DNA of 64,000 nucleotides from Flavobacterium frigidimaris (GTDB lineage Bacteria; Bacteroidota; Bacteroidia; Flavobacteriales; Flavobacteriaceae), in the NCBI GenBank assembly GCA_900129595.1, contig FQWG01000023.1, positions 1 through 64,000 on the forward strand, given 5' to 3'. The notes beneath the pieces are model-generated. The model had not been told where the DNA came from. It ran no database searches and worked only from the letters and a program-made list of their open reading frames with translations. Position numbers and translations under genes: made by a program. Numbering within the stretch: position 1 is the first letter of the stretch; every line of letters begins with the position of its first letter. Below, one piece after another: positions 48,989 to 58,780 of this stretch.

Positions 48989-50980
48989 ATGTTAGAAGAA
49001 AAGAATGATAACCTGCATGAAGCAGACGGAAAATTAGAAATCGAAATTAGCGATTCTACACAGGATAATGCAATCGAAACAACAGCGCCTGAAACAGCTG
49101 CTGAAATTTCGGCTTCAGTTAGTGAAACGGAAGCGGAAAATACAGTCGCTACGACAGAAACCAATCATCAGACTGCATTAGATGCCATTACAAATTCCAA
49201 TGCTGAAGAAAGTGAAGATGAAACACTAAAAGAGCGTCATGAAATCCCTATGCAGGATTATGATACCTTCTCTTTGGATGCACTTGTTGATGAGCTTAAA
49301 AAATTGATCAGTACAGACAAAGTAATGTCCGTAAAAGATCATATCGAAGAAATTAAAAAATCATTTTTATTACAATACAATCACCTTATAGAAGAGAAAA
49401 AAGAAGAGTTCAATACTTCTAAACAAGATCCTAATGAGGAATTTGAATACCATTCTCCGTTAAAATCTAAATTTGACGAATACTATAATGTTTTTAGAGA
49501 AAAAAGAAATGCTCATTTCAAGCATTTACAAACTAATCTAAAATCAAATTTAGAAAACAGACTTGCTATAGTTGAAGAGCTTAAAGAACTGATCAACCCG
49601 CAGGAAAACATCAAAGACACGCTTAAACATTTTAATGATTTAAGAGAGAGATGGAAAAATGCCGGAGCAATCCCAAAAGACAAATACAATCACGTTTGGA
49701 ATAATTACCACTTTCACGTAGAGAATTTTTATGATTACCTGCATTTAGATCGTGAAGCAAGAGATTTAGATTTTAAATACAATCTGGAGCAAAAACAAAA
49801 AATAATTGCACGTGTTGAAGAGCTAGCAAACGAAACTGACATTAGCAAAGCATTCCGTGAATTACAGGATTTACACAGAATCTGGAAAGAAGACATCGGA
49901 CCAGTTTCTAAAGAACACCGTGATACTATATGGAATAAATTTAGCGAACTGACTAAAAAAATCCATGACAAAAGAGAAGTTTTATTTGAAAGCCAAAGAG
50001 CAAACGAACAAAACAATCTGGAAGTCAAAAAAGAAATCATTGCCAAAATTGAGGTTTTAGGAACTGAAAAAGTAAATTCCCACTCACAATGGCTCGTACA
50101 AATCCAGAAAGTAGAAGCGCTTAGAAATGAATTTTTTGCTGCGGGAAAAGTACCTTCAGATGTGAATGAAGAAACCTGGGCCGCATTTAAAACTGCCGTT
50201 AGAAACTTTAATTCTTTTAAAAATTCATTTTACAAAGACATTAAAAAAGATCAAAACGACAATTTAAACAAAAAAATGGCTCTTGTAGCAAAAGCTAAAG
50301 AACTACAGGAAAGTACTGATTTTGGTGCTACTACTCCAATCATGAAGCAAATTCAGGAAGAGTGGAAACAAATTGGTCACGTTCCTAAAAAATATTCAGA
50401 CAAAATCTGGAAAGAATTCAAAGATGCCTGCAATCACTATTTTGACAAATTAAAAGAACATAAATCAGAGGAAAACGTTGATGAGGTTGCTGCTTTTGAC
50501 AATAAAAAAGCGTATCTGGATATTTTACGCGCATACCAATTAACCGGTGACCACAAAACTGATTTGGATGCTATTAAAGCACATATCGAAATCTGGAAAG
50601 GCTACGGAAAAGTACCTTTTGCAAGACGTCATATCGAAGGGAAATTCAACAAAATCCTCGATGCTCTTTTTGAAAAACTAAGTTTGAGTAAAAAAGAAAC
50701 TGAAATGATGCGTTTCTCTAACCGTATCGATTCTTTATCTGACAGTAACGATACTCGTAAATTAGATAACGAAAAGATTTTCTTAATGCGCAAAATTGAA
50801 GAAGTTCAAAATGAAATTTTCCAGTTAGAGAATAATATTCAGTTTTTTGCTAATACTAAAAATGCAAAAAAAGAGAATTCAATCGTTCTTGAAGTTCGTA
50901 AAAACATCGCTATTCATAAAGAAAGTCTTGAACTTTGGAAAGATAAACTGAAACAATTACGCAATTTAGGCCAGGAATAA
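48989..50980 (+). CDS. DUF349 domain protein, 663 aa
   Basis: An acidic, disordered N-terminus (about residues 1-90, Glu/Thr/Ala-rich) is followed by at least five DUF349 repeats, helical units with a W-K-x-x-G/I motif, such as RERWKNAGAIPKDKYNHVWN and EWKQIGHVPKKYSDKIWKEF. A coiled coil ends the protein. It is cytoplasmic. DUF349 function is unproven. It has its own promoter and terminator. Confidence 0.9.
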   Translation: MLEEKNDNLHEADGKLEIEISDSTQDNAIETTAPETAAEISASVSETEAENTVATTETNHQTALDAITNSNAEESEDETLKERHEIPMQDYDTFSLDALVDELKKLISTDKVMSVKDHIEEIKKSFLLQYNHLIEEKKEEFNTSKQDPNEEFEYHSPLKSKFDEYYNVFREKRNAHFKHLQTNLKSNLENRLAIVEELKELINPQENIKDTLKHFNDLRERWKNAGAIPKDKYNHVWNNYHFHVENFYDYLHLDREARDLDFKYNLEQKQKIIARVEELANETDISKAFRELQDLHRIWKEDIGPVSKEHRDTIWNKFSELTKKIHDKREVLFESQRANEQNNLEVKKEIIAKIEVLGTEKVNSHSQWLVQIQKVEALRNEFFAAGKVPSDVNEETWAAFKTAVRNFNSFKNSFYKDIKKDQNDNLNKKMALVAKAKELQESTDFGATTPIMKQIQEEWKQIGHVPKKYSDKIWKEFKDACNHYFDKLKEHKSEENVDEVAAFDNKKAYLDILRAYQLTGDHKTDLDAIKAHIEIWKGYGKVPFARRHIEGKFNKILDALFEKLSLSKKETEMMRFSNRIDSLSDSNDTRKLDNEKIFLMRKIEEVQNEIFQLENNIQFFANTKNAKKENSIVLEVRKNIAIHKESLELWKDKLKQLRNLGQE

Positions 50981-51005
50981 GTTTTAAGTACATAAATTAA
51001 TATTT

Positions 51006-51041
51006 AAGGTGTAATGAAGATTTTTCATTGCACCTTTTTTT
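51006..51041 (+). terminator. Terminator of the DUF349 gene
   Basis: AAGGTGTAATGAA and TTCATTGCACCTT form a 13-bp stem with one wobble, followed by a T run. Confidence 0.8.
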
Positions 51042-51060
51042 ATGCAGTAGTTTTTTTTAC

Positions 51061-51181
51061 CACAAAGCATGCAAAGTACGCAAAGTTCGGTAAGGTTCGG
51101 TAAGGTTCGTTTTTTTGATATTCCAACACAATACAAAGTTCGCAAAGCTGGATCAATACAAATCTTTGCGAACTTTGCATT
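51061..51181. repeat. GCAAAG/CTTTGC-family repeat block
   Basis: AAAGTTCGCAAAG at 51135-51147 and CTTTGCGAACTTT at 51164-51176 form a perfect 13-bp inverted repeat. Just before it a 10-base unit (GGTTCGGTAA) occurs two and a half times at about 51085-51109. No gene was found in the 398-base gap from 50981. Confidence 0.7.
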
Positions 51182-51309
51182 AAATTAAATTCCAGTATAT
51201 TTTAAAAAAATTTGTGTGCGGTAAAATTAACTCCTATATTTATTTCATTTCGACCTAAAACTTAACAATGTATTATAATTTCATGAAAAAAATTCTGTAA
51301 AATATTGAT

Positions 51310-51317
51310 TATATTTG
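51310..51317 (+). promoter_or_regulatory. -7 element of the osmC-like gene
   Basis: TATATTTG is a perfect TAnnTTTG, 61 bases before the start codon, giving a leader of about 55 bases. No clear -33 element was seen. Confidence 0.5.
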
Positions 51318-51378
51318 ATCAACCTCATTATCTCCTGATAATCAATAAATTCAATTATTAATCCTAATAACGACGAAA

Positions 51379-51798
51379 ATGAAATTTACAAGAAAAGCAA
51401 ATGCCAACTGGAAAGGAACCGGTATGGAAGGAACCGGAAAAATCAGTACTCAAAGTACTACTCTGGATAATGCTCAATTATCGTTTAAAACAAGATTTGC
51501 AGACGGAGTTGGAACAAATCCTGAAGAATTGATTGCTGCAGCGCATTCCGGCTGTTTTACGATGCAATTAAGCTTCCTGCTTAACGAAGGTGGTTTTACA
51601 GCAGATGATTTAAATACAGAAGCGACAGTTACTTTTGAAGACGGAACTATAACATTAATCCATTTGGATTTAAAAGGTAAAGTTCCTAATATTAACGCTG
51701 AAGAATTTGAAAAAACAGCAGCAAAAGCAAAAGAAATTTGCCCTATTTCAAAATTATTAAACACAACAATTACACTTTCTGCTACTTTAGTTAGCTAA
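51379..51798 (+). CDS. OsmC-family peroxiredoxin
   Basis: The 139-residue protein has the OsmC fold with both redox Cys: AAHSGCFTMQLS (about residue 59) and AKEICPISKLLN (about 123). GTNPEELIAAAHSGC is a family signature. It reduces organic hydroperoxides in the cytoplasm with dithiol help, and is usually stress-induced. Whether it is OsmC or Ohr type is not certain; the YSP-poor N-terminus leans to OsmC. Confidence 0.92.
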   Translation: MKFTRKANANWKGTGMEGTGKISTQSTTLDNAQLSFKTRFADGVGTNPEELIAAAHSGCFTMQLSFLLNEGGFTADDLNTEATVTFEDGTITLIHLDLKGKVPNINAEEFEKTAAKAKEICPISKLLNTTITLSATLVS

Positions 51799-51819
51799 TA
51801 CGTAAACTTGTAAGCATAA

Positions 51820-51857
51820 AAAAAACCATCCCATTCAAAAGAACGGGATGGTTTTTT
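51820..51857. terminator. Bidirectional hairpin terminator
   Basis: AAAAACCATCCC and GGGATGGTTTTT form a perfect 12-bp stem with A and T runs, between the convergent osmC-like and TPR genes. Confidence 0.9.
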
Positions 51858-51882
51858 ATTATTTTTCTAAATCTGTTTAGAA

Positions 51883-53151
51883 TTACATTGTAGCTTTTAA
51901 TGCTTTTGCTTCAGCAGTCATTTCTAACGCTTTGTAAACACCTAATAATGTTTTAGATACATCTTCGTTTTTAGGATCTAATTCATTTGCTTTTTTAAGG
52001 TAAGGAATCACTCCTTTAAAAACATTCTCTCTTTGTGCTTTCAACACATCGTAACGTTTCATATCTTTTGCAGAAGTACCTAATTTATTCATCTCATCAA
52101 TAATTGGCTTTTCAGCTTCTAATTTTAAAGCTGCTAAATTCAGATAAGCATTTGCATAGTTTGGATTGATTTCGATCGCTTTCAAATAATATTTCTCAGC
52201 ATCTGCATTGTTTTTTGCATTAGCACTTAGAACTCCTAAGTTAAATACTAAATCAGCATTGTTTGGTTCTTTTTGCAAAGCTTCACCAACTAATTTTTTG
52301 TATGTATCAAAATCTTTAGACTCTAAATACAAGTTAGCCTCTGTAAGGATCAAAGAAGTATCCTCAGGATTTGCTTTTCTTGCGTCAGCGATTGCTTTTT
52401 TAGCATCTTCACTACGTCCTTTTTGAACTAAAATCAACGCTAAGTTTTTGTATATCTCACCTCTTTTAGAAGGAATAGCTTCTGTTTTTGGTTTTTCGTG
52501 AGTTCCTAATTTTACAGCTAAATCTCTATCTTTAGCATTATTAAAACTATCCTCATTACCTGAGATTTTATTTACAGCTAAATAACTAGTTCCTTTTCCG
52601 GAATAGTTTAACTTTTTTAATTCTTCGTACATTGGCAAAGCAAGATCAAAATCCTGAGCATTTACTGCTGTAGAAGCTGCATAATACAAATTGATAGTGT
52701 CTTTTTTATCTAATAAATAAGCATCGTACAATTTTTTTGCACCGTCAGCATGTTTGCTTGCCTGAGAATCTGCAATAGCAGCATTAATTAGCTTTCCTTT
52801 AATATCAGTAATTGAAGCTGCAGCCTGAGTAGAATATTTTAATTTTCCTGAAGCTTTTTCAACATCAATTAACTTTTTGTAGCTTTCAGCAGCAAGAGAA
52901 AGGTTTTTGCTTTCTTCTACTTTTTTATCAGCTAAGCTTACATAAGCATTACCTTGTACAAAGTAGTACTGAGCCTGTTCGACATCTTTGGCATTTACAA
53001 CCAAATTTTCAGCATCTTTCAGGATAGCAATCGCTCCTTGAGCATCTCCTCCTTTTAGTGCTTTTTCAGCATTCTTTATCTGATCTTTTTGAGCAAAAGT
53101 AGCTACTGAAATCAATAATGCTGATGCAAGTATTACATATTTACTTTTCAT
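51883..53151 (-). CDS. Secreted tetratricopeptide-repeat protein
   Basis: A signal peptide (MKSKYVILASALLISVATFA) precedes about eight TPR-like units, such as AEKYYLKAIEINPNYANAYL and YKNLALILVQKGRSEDAKKA. I used the ATG at 53151 (422 residues) rather than a TTG three codons earlier. It should act in the periplasm as an interaction scaffold. It lies 38 bases after gyrA on the same strand, so some read-through from gyrA is possible. The partner is unknown. Confidence 0.88.
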   Translation of the reverse strand: MKSKYVILASALLISVATFAQKDQIKNAEKALKGGDAQGAIAILKDAENLVVNAKDVEQAQYYFVQGNAYVSLADKKVEESKNLSLAAESYKKLIDVEKASGKLKYSTQAAASITDIKGKLINAAIADSQASKHADGAKKLYDAYLLDKKDTINLYYAASTAVNAQDFDLALPMYEELKKLNYSGKGTSYLAVNKISGNEDSFNNAKDRDLAVKLGTHEKPKTEAIPSKRGEIYKNLALILVQKGRSEDAKKAIADARKANPEDTSLILTEANLYLESKDFDTYKKLVGEALQKEPNNADLVFNLGVLSANAKNNADAEKYYLKAIEINPNYANAYLNLAALKLEAEKPIIDEMNKLGTSAKDMKRYDVLKAQRENVFKGVIPYLKKANELDPKNEDVSKTLLGVYKALEMTAEAKALKATM

Positions 53152-53189
53152 AGTATTCAATTTGTATATTTAATATAAGTGGTTAAATT

Positions 53190-55835
53190 TTATTCTTCGG
53201 ACTCTTCTTCTTCCGTATCATCTTCATCTTCTAATTCTTCGTCAGAGTCGTCATCATCGTCATCATCTTCTACCGGACCTTCATCTTCAAGAACTTCTAA
53301 ATCAGGTTTTACTCTTTCAATAACAGATTCAATAACATTTCCATCTTCATCAACAACTTCTTCCGCAACATCATCTTTCATAACTTTTGTTACAGCAGCA
53401 ATAGAATCTTTACCTTTTAGGTTAATCAATCGAACACCTTGTGTTGCACGACCCATTACACGTAAATCTTCAATAGCCATTCTGATTGTTAATCCTGATT
53501 TATTAATAATCATCAAATCATCAGCATCCGTTACATTACTAATAGAAATTAATTTTCCTGTTTTCTCCGTAATATTAAGCGTTTTAACACCTTTACCTCC
53601 ACGGTTTGTAATTCTGTAAACATCTTCGCCATCGTCATCAACTAATTTAGTACGTTTACCGTATCCGTTTTCAGTTACAACCAAAATCTGCGTATCGTTT
53701 ACATCCTCTTTATCCACGGTAACCATACCAATTACTTCATCCGTATCGTCTTTTAAGGTAATTCCGCGAACTCCGGAAGCTGTTCTTCCCATCGGACGTG
53801 TTTTAGTTTCCTCAAAACGAACCAATTTACCAGACTTAACAGCAAGGATAATTTGGCTTTCTCCGTTGGTTAATTTCGCTTCAAGTAATTCGTCACCTTC
53901 TTTAATTGTAATTGCAGCAACACCATTTACCCTTGGTTTAGAATATTTCTCTAAAGAAGTTTTCTTAACCTGACCTTGTTTCGTTACCATTACAAGATTA
54001 TGGCTGTTGATATAATCTTTGTCTTTTAAGTCCTGAGTACAAATGAAAGCTTTTACTTTATCGTCGCTTTCAATATTTACCAAGTTCTGAATTGCTCTTC
54101 CTTTTGCCGTTTTACTTCCTTCAGGAATTTCATAAACACGCATCCAGAAACATTTTCCTTTTTGCGTAAAGAACATCATATATTGGTGGTTGGTCGCAAC
54201 GAACATATGCTCAAGGAAATCCTGATCTCTTGTTCCTGCACTTTTTTGCCCAACTCCTCCTCTATTCTGAGTTTTGTATTCTGTTAAGTTGGTACGTTTA
54301 ATATAACCTGCATGAGAAATTGTAATTACTACATTTTCATCTGCTATTAAATCTTCGATACTTACATCTCCACCGGAATATTCAATTTGAGAACGACGAT
54401 CATCTCCGTATTTCTCACGAATTTCTTCAAGTTCTTCTTTAATTAAGTTGGTTCTTAAATTTACATCTTCTAATAAAGCTTTCAAATGCTCGATCAATTT
54501 CATCAATTCTTCATACTCAGCTCTCAACTTGTCTTGTTCCAGACCTGTTAACTGACGCAAACGCATTTCTACAATGGCACGAGCCTGAATATCTGACAAA
54601 TTAAATCTTTCGATCAATTTCTCACGAGCTTCTTCTGTATTCTTAGATCCTCTGATCAAAGCAATTACTTCATCAATATTATCAGAAGCGATAATTAAAC
54701 CTTCTAAAATATGCGCTCTTTCTTCTGCTTTACGCAATTCAAAACGAGTTCTTCTTACTACTACATCGTGACGGTGCTCGATAAAATAGTGAATCATATC
54801 TTTTAGATTCAACATTTGAGGACGCCCCTTTACTAATGCAATATTGTTTACACTAAAAGAAGATTGTAATGACGTAAACTTATATAAGGTATTCAAAACT
54901 ACGTTTGGTGTCGCATCACGTTTCAGGATATAAACGATACGCATACCGTTTCTGTCTGATTCGTCACGAATATTCGCAATACCTTCAATTTTTTTATCAT
55001 TTACTAAATCAGCCGTACGTTTGATCATTTCGGCTTTGTTGACCTGATACGGAATCTCAGTTACGATGATACATTCTCTTCCGTCAACTTCTTCAAAACC
55101 AACTTTAGCACGCATTACAATACGTCCTCTACCGGTTTTAAATGCCTCACGAACACCCTCGTAACCATATATTATACCTCCGGTTGGAAAATCCGGGGCT
55201 TTAATATGCGTCATTAATTCGTCAATTTCGATATCGTTATTATCAAGGTATGCTAATGTACCGTTGATAACTTCAGTTAAATTGTGTGGAGGCATATTGG
55301 TTGCCATACCTACCGCGATTCCTGTTGCTCCATTAATTAATAAAGTAGGAACTCTGGTTGGCATTACTTTTGGCTCATATAAAGTATCATCAAAGTTCAA
55401 TTGAAAATCAACTGTTTCTTTTTCGATATCCGCCATAATATCTTCTGATATTTTACGCATTCTCGCCTCAGTATAACGCATTGCTGCAGGGCTGTCGCCA
55501 TCTACAGATCCAAAGTTACCCTGACCGTCCACTAATAAATAACGCATACTCCATTCCTGGGCCATACGAACCATTGCATCATAAACAGAAGTATCTCCGT
55601 GTGGGTGATACTTACCCAGAACCTCTCCTACGATTCTTGCAGATTTTTTGTGGGCAGATCTTGAAGTTACACCTAAATCATACATTCCGTAAAGAACTCT
55701 TCGATGCACTGGTTTCAAGCCATCTCTAACATCCGGAAGCGCTCTCGATACAATTACCGACATCGAATAATCGATGTAAGCAGATTTCATTTCATCTTCA
55801 ATGTTAATAGGAATTAACTTTTCTCCTTCAGACAT
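53190..55835 (-). CDS. gyrA: DNA gyrase subunit A
   Basis: 881 residues: winged-helix breakage-reunion domain with catalytic Tyr121 (AAMRYTEARM), quinolone-contact region HPHGDTSVYDAM with Thr82 and Asp86, a coiled-coil tower, and a C-terminal six-bladed DNA-wrapping domain with a GyrA-box-like TNRGGKG. Thr82 and Asp86 are the wild-type pair known in Flavobacterium. The last 60 residues are almost all Asp and Glu (DDDDDDDSDEELEDED), an acidic tail of the sort that tunes supercoiling in E. coli. With GyrB it introduces negative supercoils. Confidence 0.97.
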   Translation of the reverse strand: MSEGEKLIPINIEDEMKSAYIDYSMSVIVSRALPDVRDGLKPVHRRVLYGMYDLGVTSRSAHKKSARIVGEVLGKYHPHGDTSVYDAMVRMAQEWSMRYLLVDGQGNFGSVDGDSPAAMRYTEARMRKISEDIMADIEKETVDFQLNFDDTLYEPKVMPTRVPTLLINGATGIAVGMATNMPPHNLTEVINGTLAYLDNNDIEIDELMTHIKAPDFPTGGIIYGYEGVREAFKTGRGRIVMRAKVGFEEVDGRECIIVTEIPYQVNKAEMIKRTADLVNDKKIEGIANIRDESDRNGMRIVYILKRDATPNVVLNTLYKFTSLQSSFSVNNIALVKGRPQMLNLKDMIHYFIEHRHDVVVRRTRFELRKAEERAHILEGLIIASDNIDEVIALIRGSKNTEEAREKLIERFNLSDIQARAIVEMRLRQLTGLEQDKLRAEYEELMKLIEHLKALLEDVNLRTNLIKEELEEIREKYGDDRRSQIEYSGGDVSIEDLIADENVVITISHAGYIKRTNLTEYKTQNRGGVGQKSAGTRDQDFLEHMFVATNHQYMMFFTQKGKCFWMRVYEIPEGSKTAKGRAIQNLVNIESDDKVKAFICTQDLKDKDYINSHNLVMVTKQGQVKKTSLEKYSKPRVNGVAAITIKEGDELLEAKLTNGESQIILAVKSGKLVRFEETKTRPMGRTASGVRGITLKDDTDEVIGMVTVDKEDVNDTQILVVTENGYGKRTKLVDDDGEDVYRITNRGGKGVKTLNITEKTGKLISISNVTDADDLMIINKSGLTIRMAIEDLRVMGRATQGVRLINLKGKDSIAAVTKVMKDDVAEEVVDEDGNVIESVIERVKPDLEVLEDEGPVEDDDDDDDSDEELEDEDDTEEEESEE

Positions 55836-56043
55836 AAGTTGTTATGTTTAAATAATTATATTAGTTTCAAAGCGTGCCAAGATACGTTTTTTTGGAATTT
55901 TTTCAGCTATTTCCTTACACTTATTTCAATGATTTATTAACAACTTTATTTTAGGTTTTAGTTAATAAATTAAGCGTATTTTAACGCTTTTATTGTTATT
56001 TTTTTTGTCACTTAGCTGTCAGGAGTTCCTGAAGGGTATGGTT

Positions 56044-56075
56044 TTTGTTTTTCAAACACTAATTCACTAAATTTA
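56044..56075 (+). promoter_or_regulatory. Predicted promoter of clpC
   Basis: TTTG at 56044-56047 and TAAATTTA at 56068-56075 with a 20-base spacer fit the Bacteroidota promoter except for the final A. The ATG follows 18 bases later. Confidence 0.55.
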
Positions 56076-56093
56076 CAATACCAATTATATATT

Positions 56094-58640
56094 ATGGATG
56101 ATAATTTTTCACCAAGAGTAAAAGATGTTATTACCTACAGTAAAGAGGAAGCCTTACGTTTGGGCCACGACTTTATTGGTACTGAACATCTAATGCTAGG
56201 CATTTTAAGGGATGGAAACGGAAAAGCTATTCATATACTTAATAACCTTGCAGTCGATTTAGATCATTTACGCAGGAAAGTAGAAATACTGAGTCCGGCC
56301 AATCAAAGCGTTGAAGTAAATGCCGAAAAGAAGAATCTTCATCTTACGCGTCAGGCGGAAAGAGCCCTGAAGACTACATTCCTTGAAGCTAAAGTATTTC
56401 AAAGCTCGTCAATTAGCACGGCGCACCTGCTTTTGTGTATCTTACGAAACGAAAACGATCCCACAACCAAGCTATTGAATAAGCTAAAAATAGATTATGA
56501 CATAGCTAAAGAACAATATTTAAATATGACTCCAAACGAAGAAGAATTCTTAGAAAACTTGCCAAGAAACGAATCGTACAATGACGATTCAGGACAAGAT
56601 GACAGTCTTAAAGAAAGTAGTTTTAACAATCCCGCCAATAAGTCAAACAAAAAATCGAAGACTCCGGTATTAGATAATTTTGGGAGAGATTTAACAGAAA
56701 TGGCGGAAGAAGGAAAACTGGATCCTGTTGTAGGACGAGAGAAAGAAATCGAACGTGTTTCTCAAATCTTAAGCCGTAGAAAAAAGAACAACCCGCTTCT
56801 TATTGGAGAACCAGGAGTTGGTAAGTCTGCTATTGCAGAAGGACTTGCACTGCGTATCATCCAGAAGAAAGTATCCCGTATTCTTTTTAACAAACGTGTG
56901 GTTACACTTGATCTTGCCAGTTTAGTAGCAGGAACAAAATACCGCGGTCAGTTTGAAGAGAGAATGAAAGCAGTAATGAACGAGCTGGAGAAAAATGACG
57001 ACATCATTCTTTTTATTGATGAAATTCATACTATCGTAGGTGCTGGTGGAGCAACTGGCTCACTTGATGCTTCAAACATGTTTAAACCTGCTTTAGCAAG
57101 AGGAGAAATCCAATGTATTGGTGCTACTACTCTTGATGAATACAGACAATATATTGAGAAAGACGGAGCTCTTGAAAGACGTTTCCAGAAAGTAATTGTT
57201 GAACCAACTTCTGTTGAAGAAACAATTGCAATCTTAAACAACGTAAAAGACAAATACGAAGATCACCACAACGTAACCTACACTCAGGAAGCTATTGAAG
57301 CTTGTGTGAAATTAACAAACAGATATATGTCTGAGCGTTTCTTGCCGGACAAAGCTATTGATGCTCTTGACGAAGCAGGATCTCGCGTACACATTACTAA
57401 CATTGATGTTCCTAAACAAATTCTTGATTTAGAACGTCAGTTAGAAGAAGTTCGCGAAATGAAAAACATGGTAGTCAAAAAACAAAAATACGAAGAGGCT
57501 GCCAAACTTCGTGATGACGAAAAACGCATTGAAAAAGATCTTGCTGTTGCACAGGAACAATGGGAAGAAGATTCTAAAAACAACAGAATTGAAGTTACAG
57601 AAGATAATGTAGCCGATGTTGTTTCTATGATGACCGGAATCCCTGTAAACAGAATTGCACAAACCGAAAGTAATAAACTGGCAAAATTGCCTGAATTGAT
57701 TCAGAATAAAGTAATTGGTCAAAACGAAGCCGTTTTAAAAATTGCCCGTTCGATTCAGCGCAACAGAGCCGGACTTAAAGATCCTAACAAACCAATTGGT
57801 TCGTTTATTTTCTTAGGTCAGACCGGTGTTGGTAAAACCCAATTAGCTAAAGTTTTAGCAAAAGAATTGTTTGACTCTGAAGATGCATTAGTACGTATCG
57901 ACATGAGTGAATACATGGAAAAATTTGCTATCTCTCGTTTAGTTGGAGCGCCTCCGGGATATGTTGGTTACGAAGAAGGAGGTCAATTGACTGAAAAAGT
58001 TCGTAGAAAACCATATTGTGTGGTACTTTTAGATGAGATCGAAAAAGCGCATCCGGATGTATTTAATATGATGCTTCAGGTTTTAGATGACGGATATCTG
58101 ACAGATAGTTTAGGTCGCAAAATCGACTTTAAAAACACGATCATTATCATGACATCTAACGTTGGTGCACGTCAGCTGAAAGATTTTGGGCAAGGCGTAG
58201 GATTCGGAACTGCTGCGAAAGTAGCTCAGGCCGATGAAAACTCAAAAAGCATTATCGAAAATGCATTGAAAAAAACTTTTGCTCCTGAATTCTTAAACAG
58301 AATTGATGACGTAATTGTATTTAACGCATTAGAGAAACACGATATTGATTTGATTATCGAAATCGAGCTTAAAAAACTATATTCCCGCGTTTCTGAATTA
58401 GGATACACGCTAAATCTTACTGACAAAGCAAAAGCATTTATTGCTGAAAAAGGTTTTGACAGACAGTTTGGGGCAAGACCTCTAAAAAGAGCGATTCAGA
58501 AATATGTTGAAGATTTATTGGCCGAAGAGATCATAACTTCAAAAATACATTCAGGTGATGAAATCTTAATGGATTTAAAAGATGATTCTCAGGAACTTTC
58601 TGTTGAAATACACAAGGCTGAAGAACCAACAAATCAGTAA
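56094..58640 (+). CDS. clpC: Clp protease ATP-binding subunit ClpC
   Basis: 848 residues in the ClpC order: N-domain with two Clp-N repeats (about 1-145), first AAA domain with Walker A GEPGVGKS and Walker B ILFIDEIHT, a middle coiled coil with a UVR-type KYEEAAKLRDDEKRIEKDL, then a second AAA domain with GQTGVGKT and VVLLDEIEKAHPD. It unfolds proteins for ClpP. No ClpP or mcsA/B gene lies here. Confidence 0.95.
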   Translation: MDDNFSPRVKDVITYSKEEALRLGHDFIGTEHLMLGILRDGNGKAIHILNNLAVDLDHLRRKVEILSPANQSVEVNAEKKNLHLTRQAERALKTTFLEAKVFQSSSISTAHLLLCILRNENDPTTKLLNKLKIDYDIAKEQYLNMTPNEEEFLENLPRNESYNDDSGQDDSLKESSFNNPANKSNKKSKTPVLDNFGRDLTEMAEEGKLDPVVGREKEIERVSQILSRRKKNNPLLIGEPGVGKSAIAEGLALRIIQKKVSRILFNKRVVTLDLASLVAGTKYRGQFEERMKAVMNELEKNDDIILFIDEIHTIVGAGGATGSLDASNMFKPALARGEIQCIGATTLDEYRQYIEKDGALERRFQKVIVEPTSVEETIAILNNVKDKYEDHHNVTYTQEAIEACVKLTNRYMSERFLPDKAIDALDEAGSRVHITNIDVPKQILDLERQLEEVREMKNMVVKKQKYEEAAKLRDDEKRIEKDLAVAQEQWEEDSKNNRIEVTEDNVADVVSMMTGIPVNRIAQTESNKLAKLPELIQNKVIGQNEAVLKIARSIQRNRAGLKDPNKPIGSFIFLGQTGVGKTQLAKVLAKELFDSEDALVRIDMSEYMEKFAISRLVGAPPGYVGYEEGGQLTEKVRRKPYCVVLLDEIEKAHPDVFNMMLQVLDDGYLTDSLGRKIDFKNTIIIMTSNVGARQLKDFGQGVGFGTAAKVAQADENSKSIIENALKKTFAPEFLNRIDDVIVFNALEKHDIDLIIEIELKKLYSRVSELGYTLNLTDKAKAFIAEKGFDRQFGARPLKRAIQKYVEDLLAEEIITSKIHSGDEILMDLKDDSQELSVEIHKAEEPTNQ

Positions 58641-58669
58641 ATAGATTAATTTTCTAACAAATTTAATTT

Positions 58670-58708
58670 ACCCGTTACGTTTTCATAACATAACGGGTAT
58701 TTTTTTTA
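58670..58708 (+). terminator. Terminator of clpC
   Basis: TACCCGTTA and TAACGGGTA form a perfect 9-bp stem followed by a T run. Confidence 0.85.
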
Positions 58709-58741
58709 GATAAATTACTACCTTTAGTAAAAGCAAATAGC

Positions 58742-58749
58742 TATTTTTG
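58742..58749 (+). promoter_or_regulatory. -7 element of the rimB-rimK fusion gene
   Basis: TATTTTTG matches TAnnTTTG, 31 bases before the ATG. The upstream TTTA at 58723-58726 is a weak -33 candidate. Confidence 0.45.
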
Positions 58750-58780
58750 GCTATTATATTCTATAAATAAATAATAACGT

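Noticed and set aside
53179..53619. Plus-strand Ser-rich reading frame of about 146 codons
   Set aside because: It is the complement of the Asp/Glu-rich GyrA tail; the runs of Ser come from reading GAT/GAA repeats in reverse.
55501..55600. Quinolone-resistance mutation in gyrA (Thr where E. coli has Ser83)
   Set aside because: Thr82 with Asp86 is the normal pair in Flavobacterium, so no resistance allele is implied.
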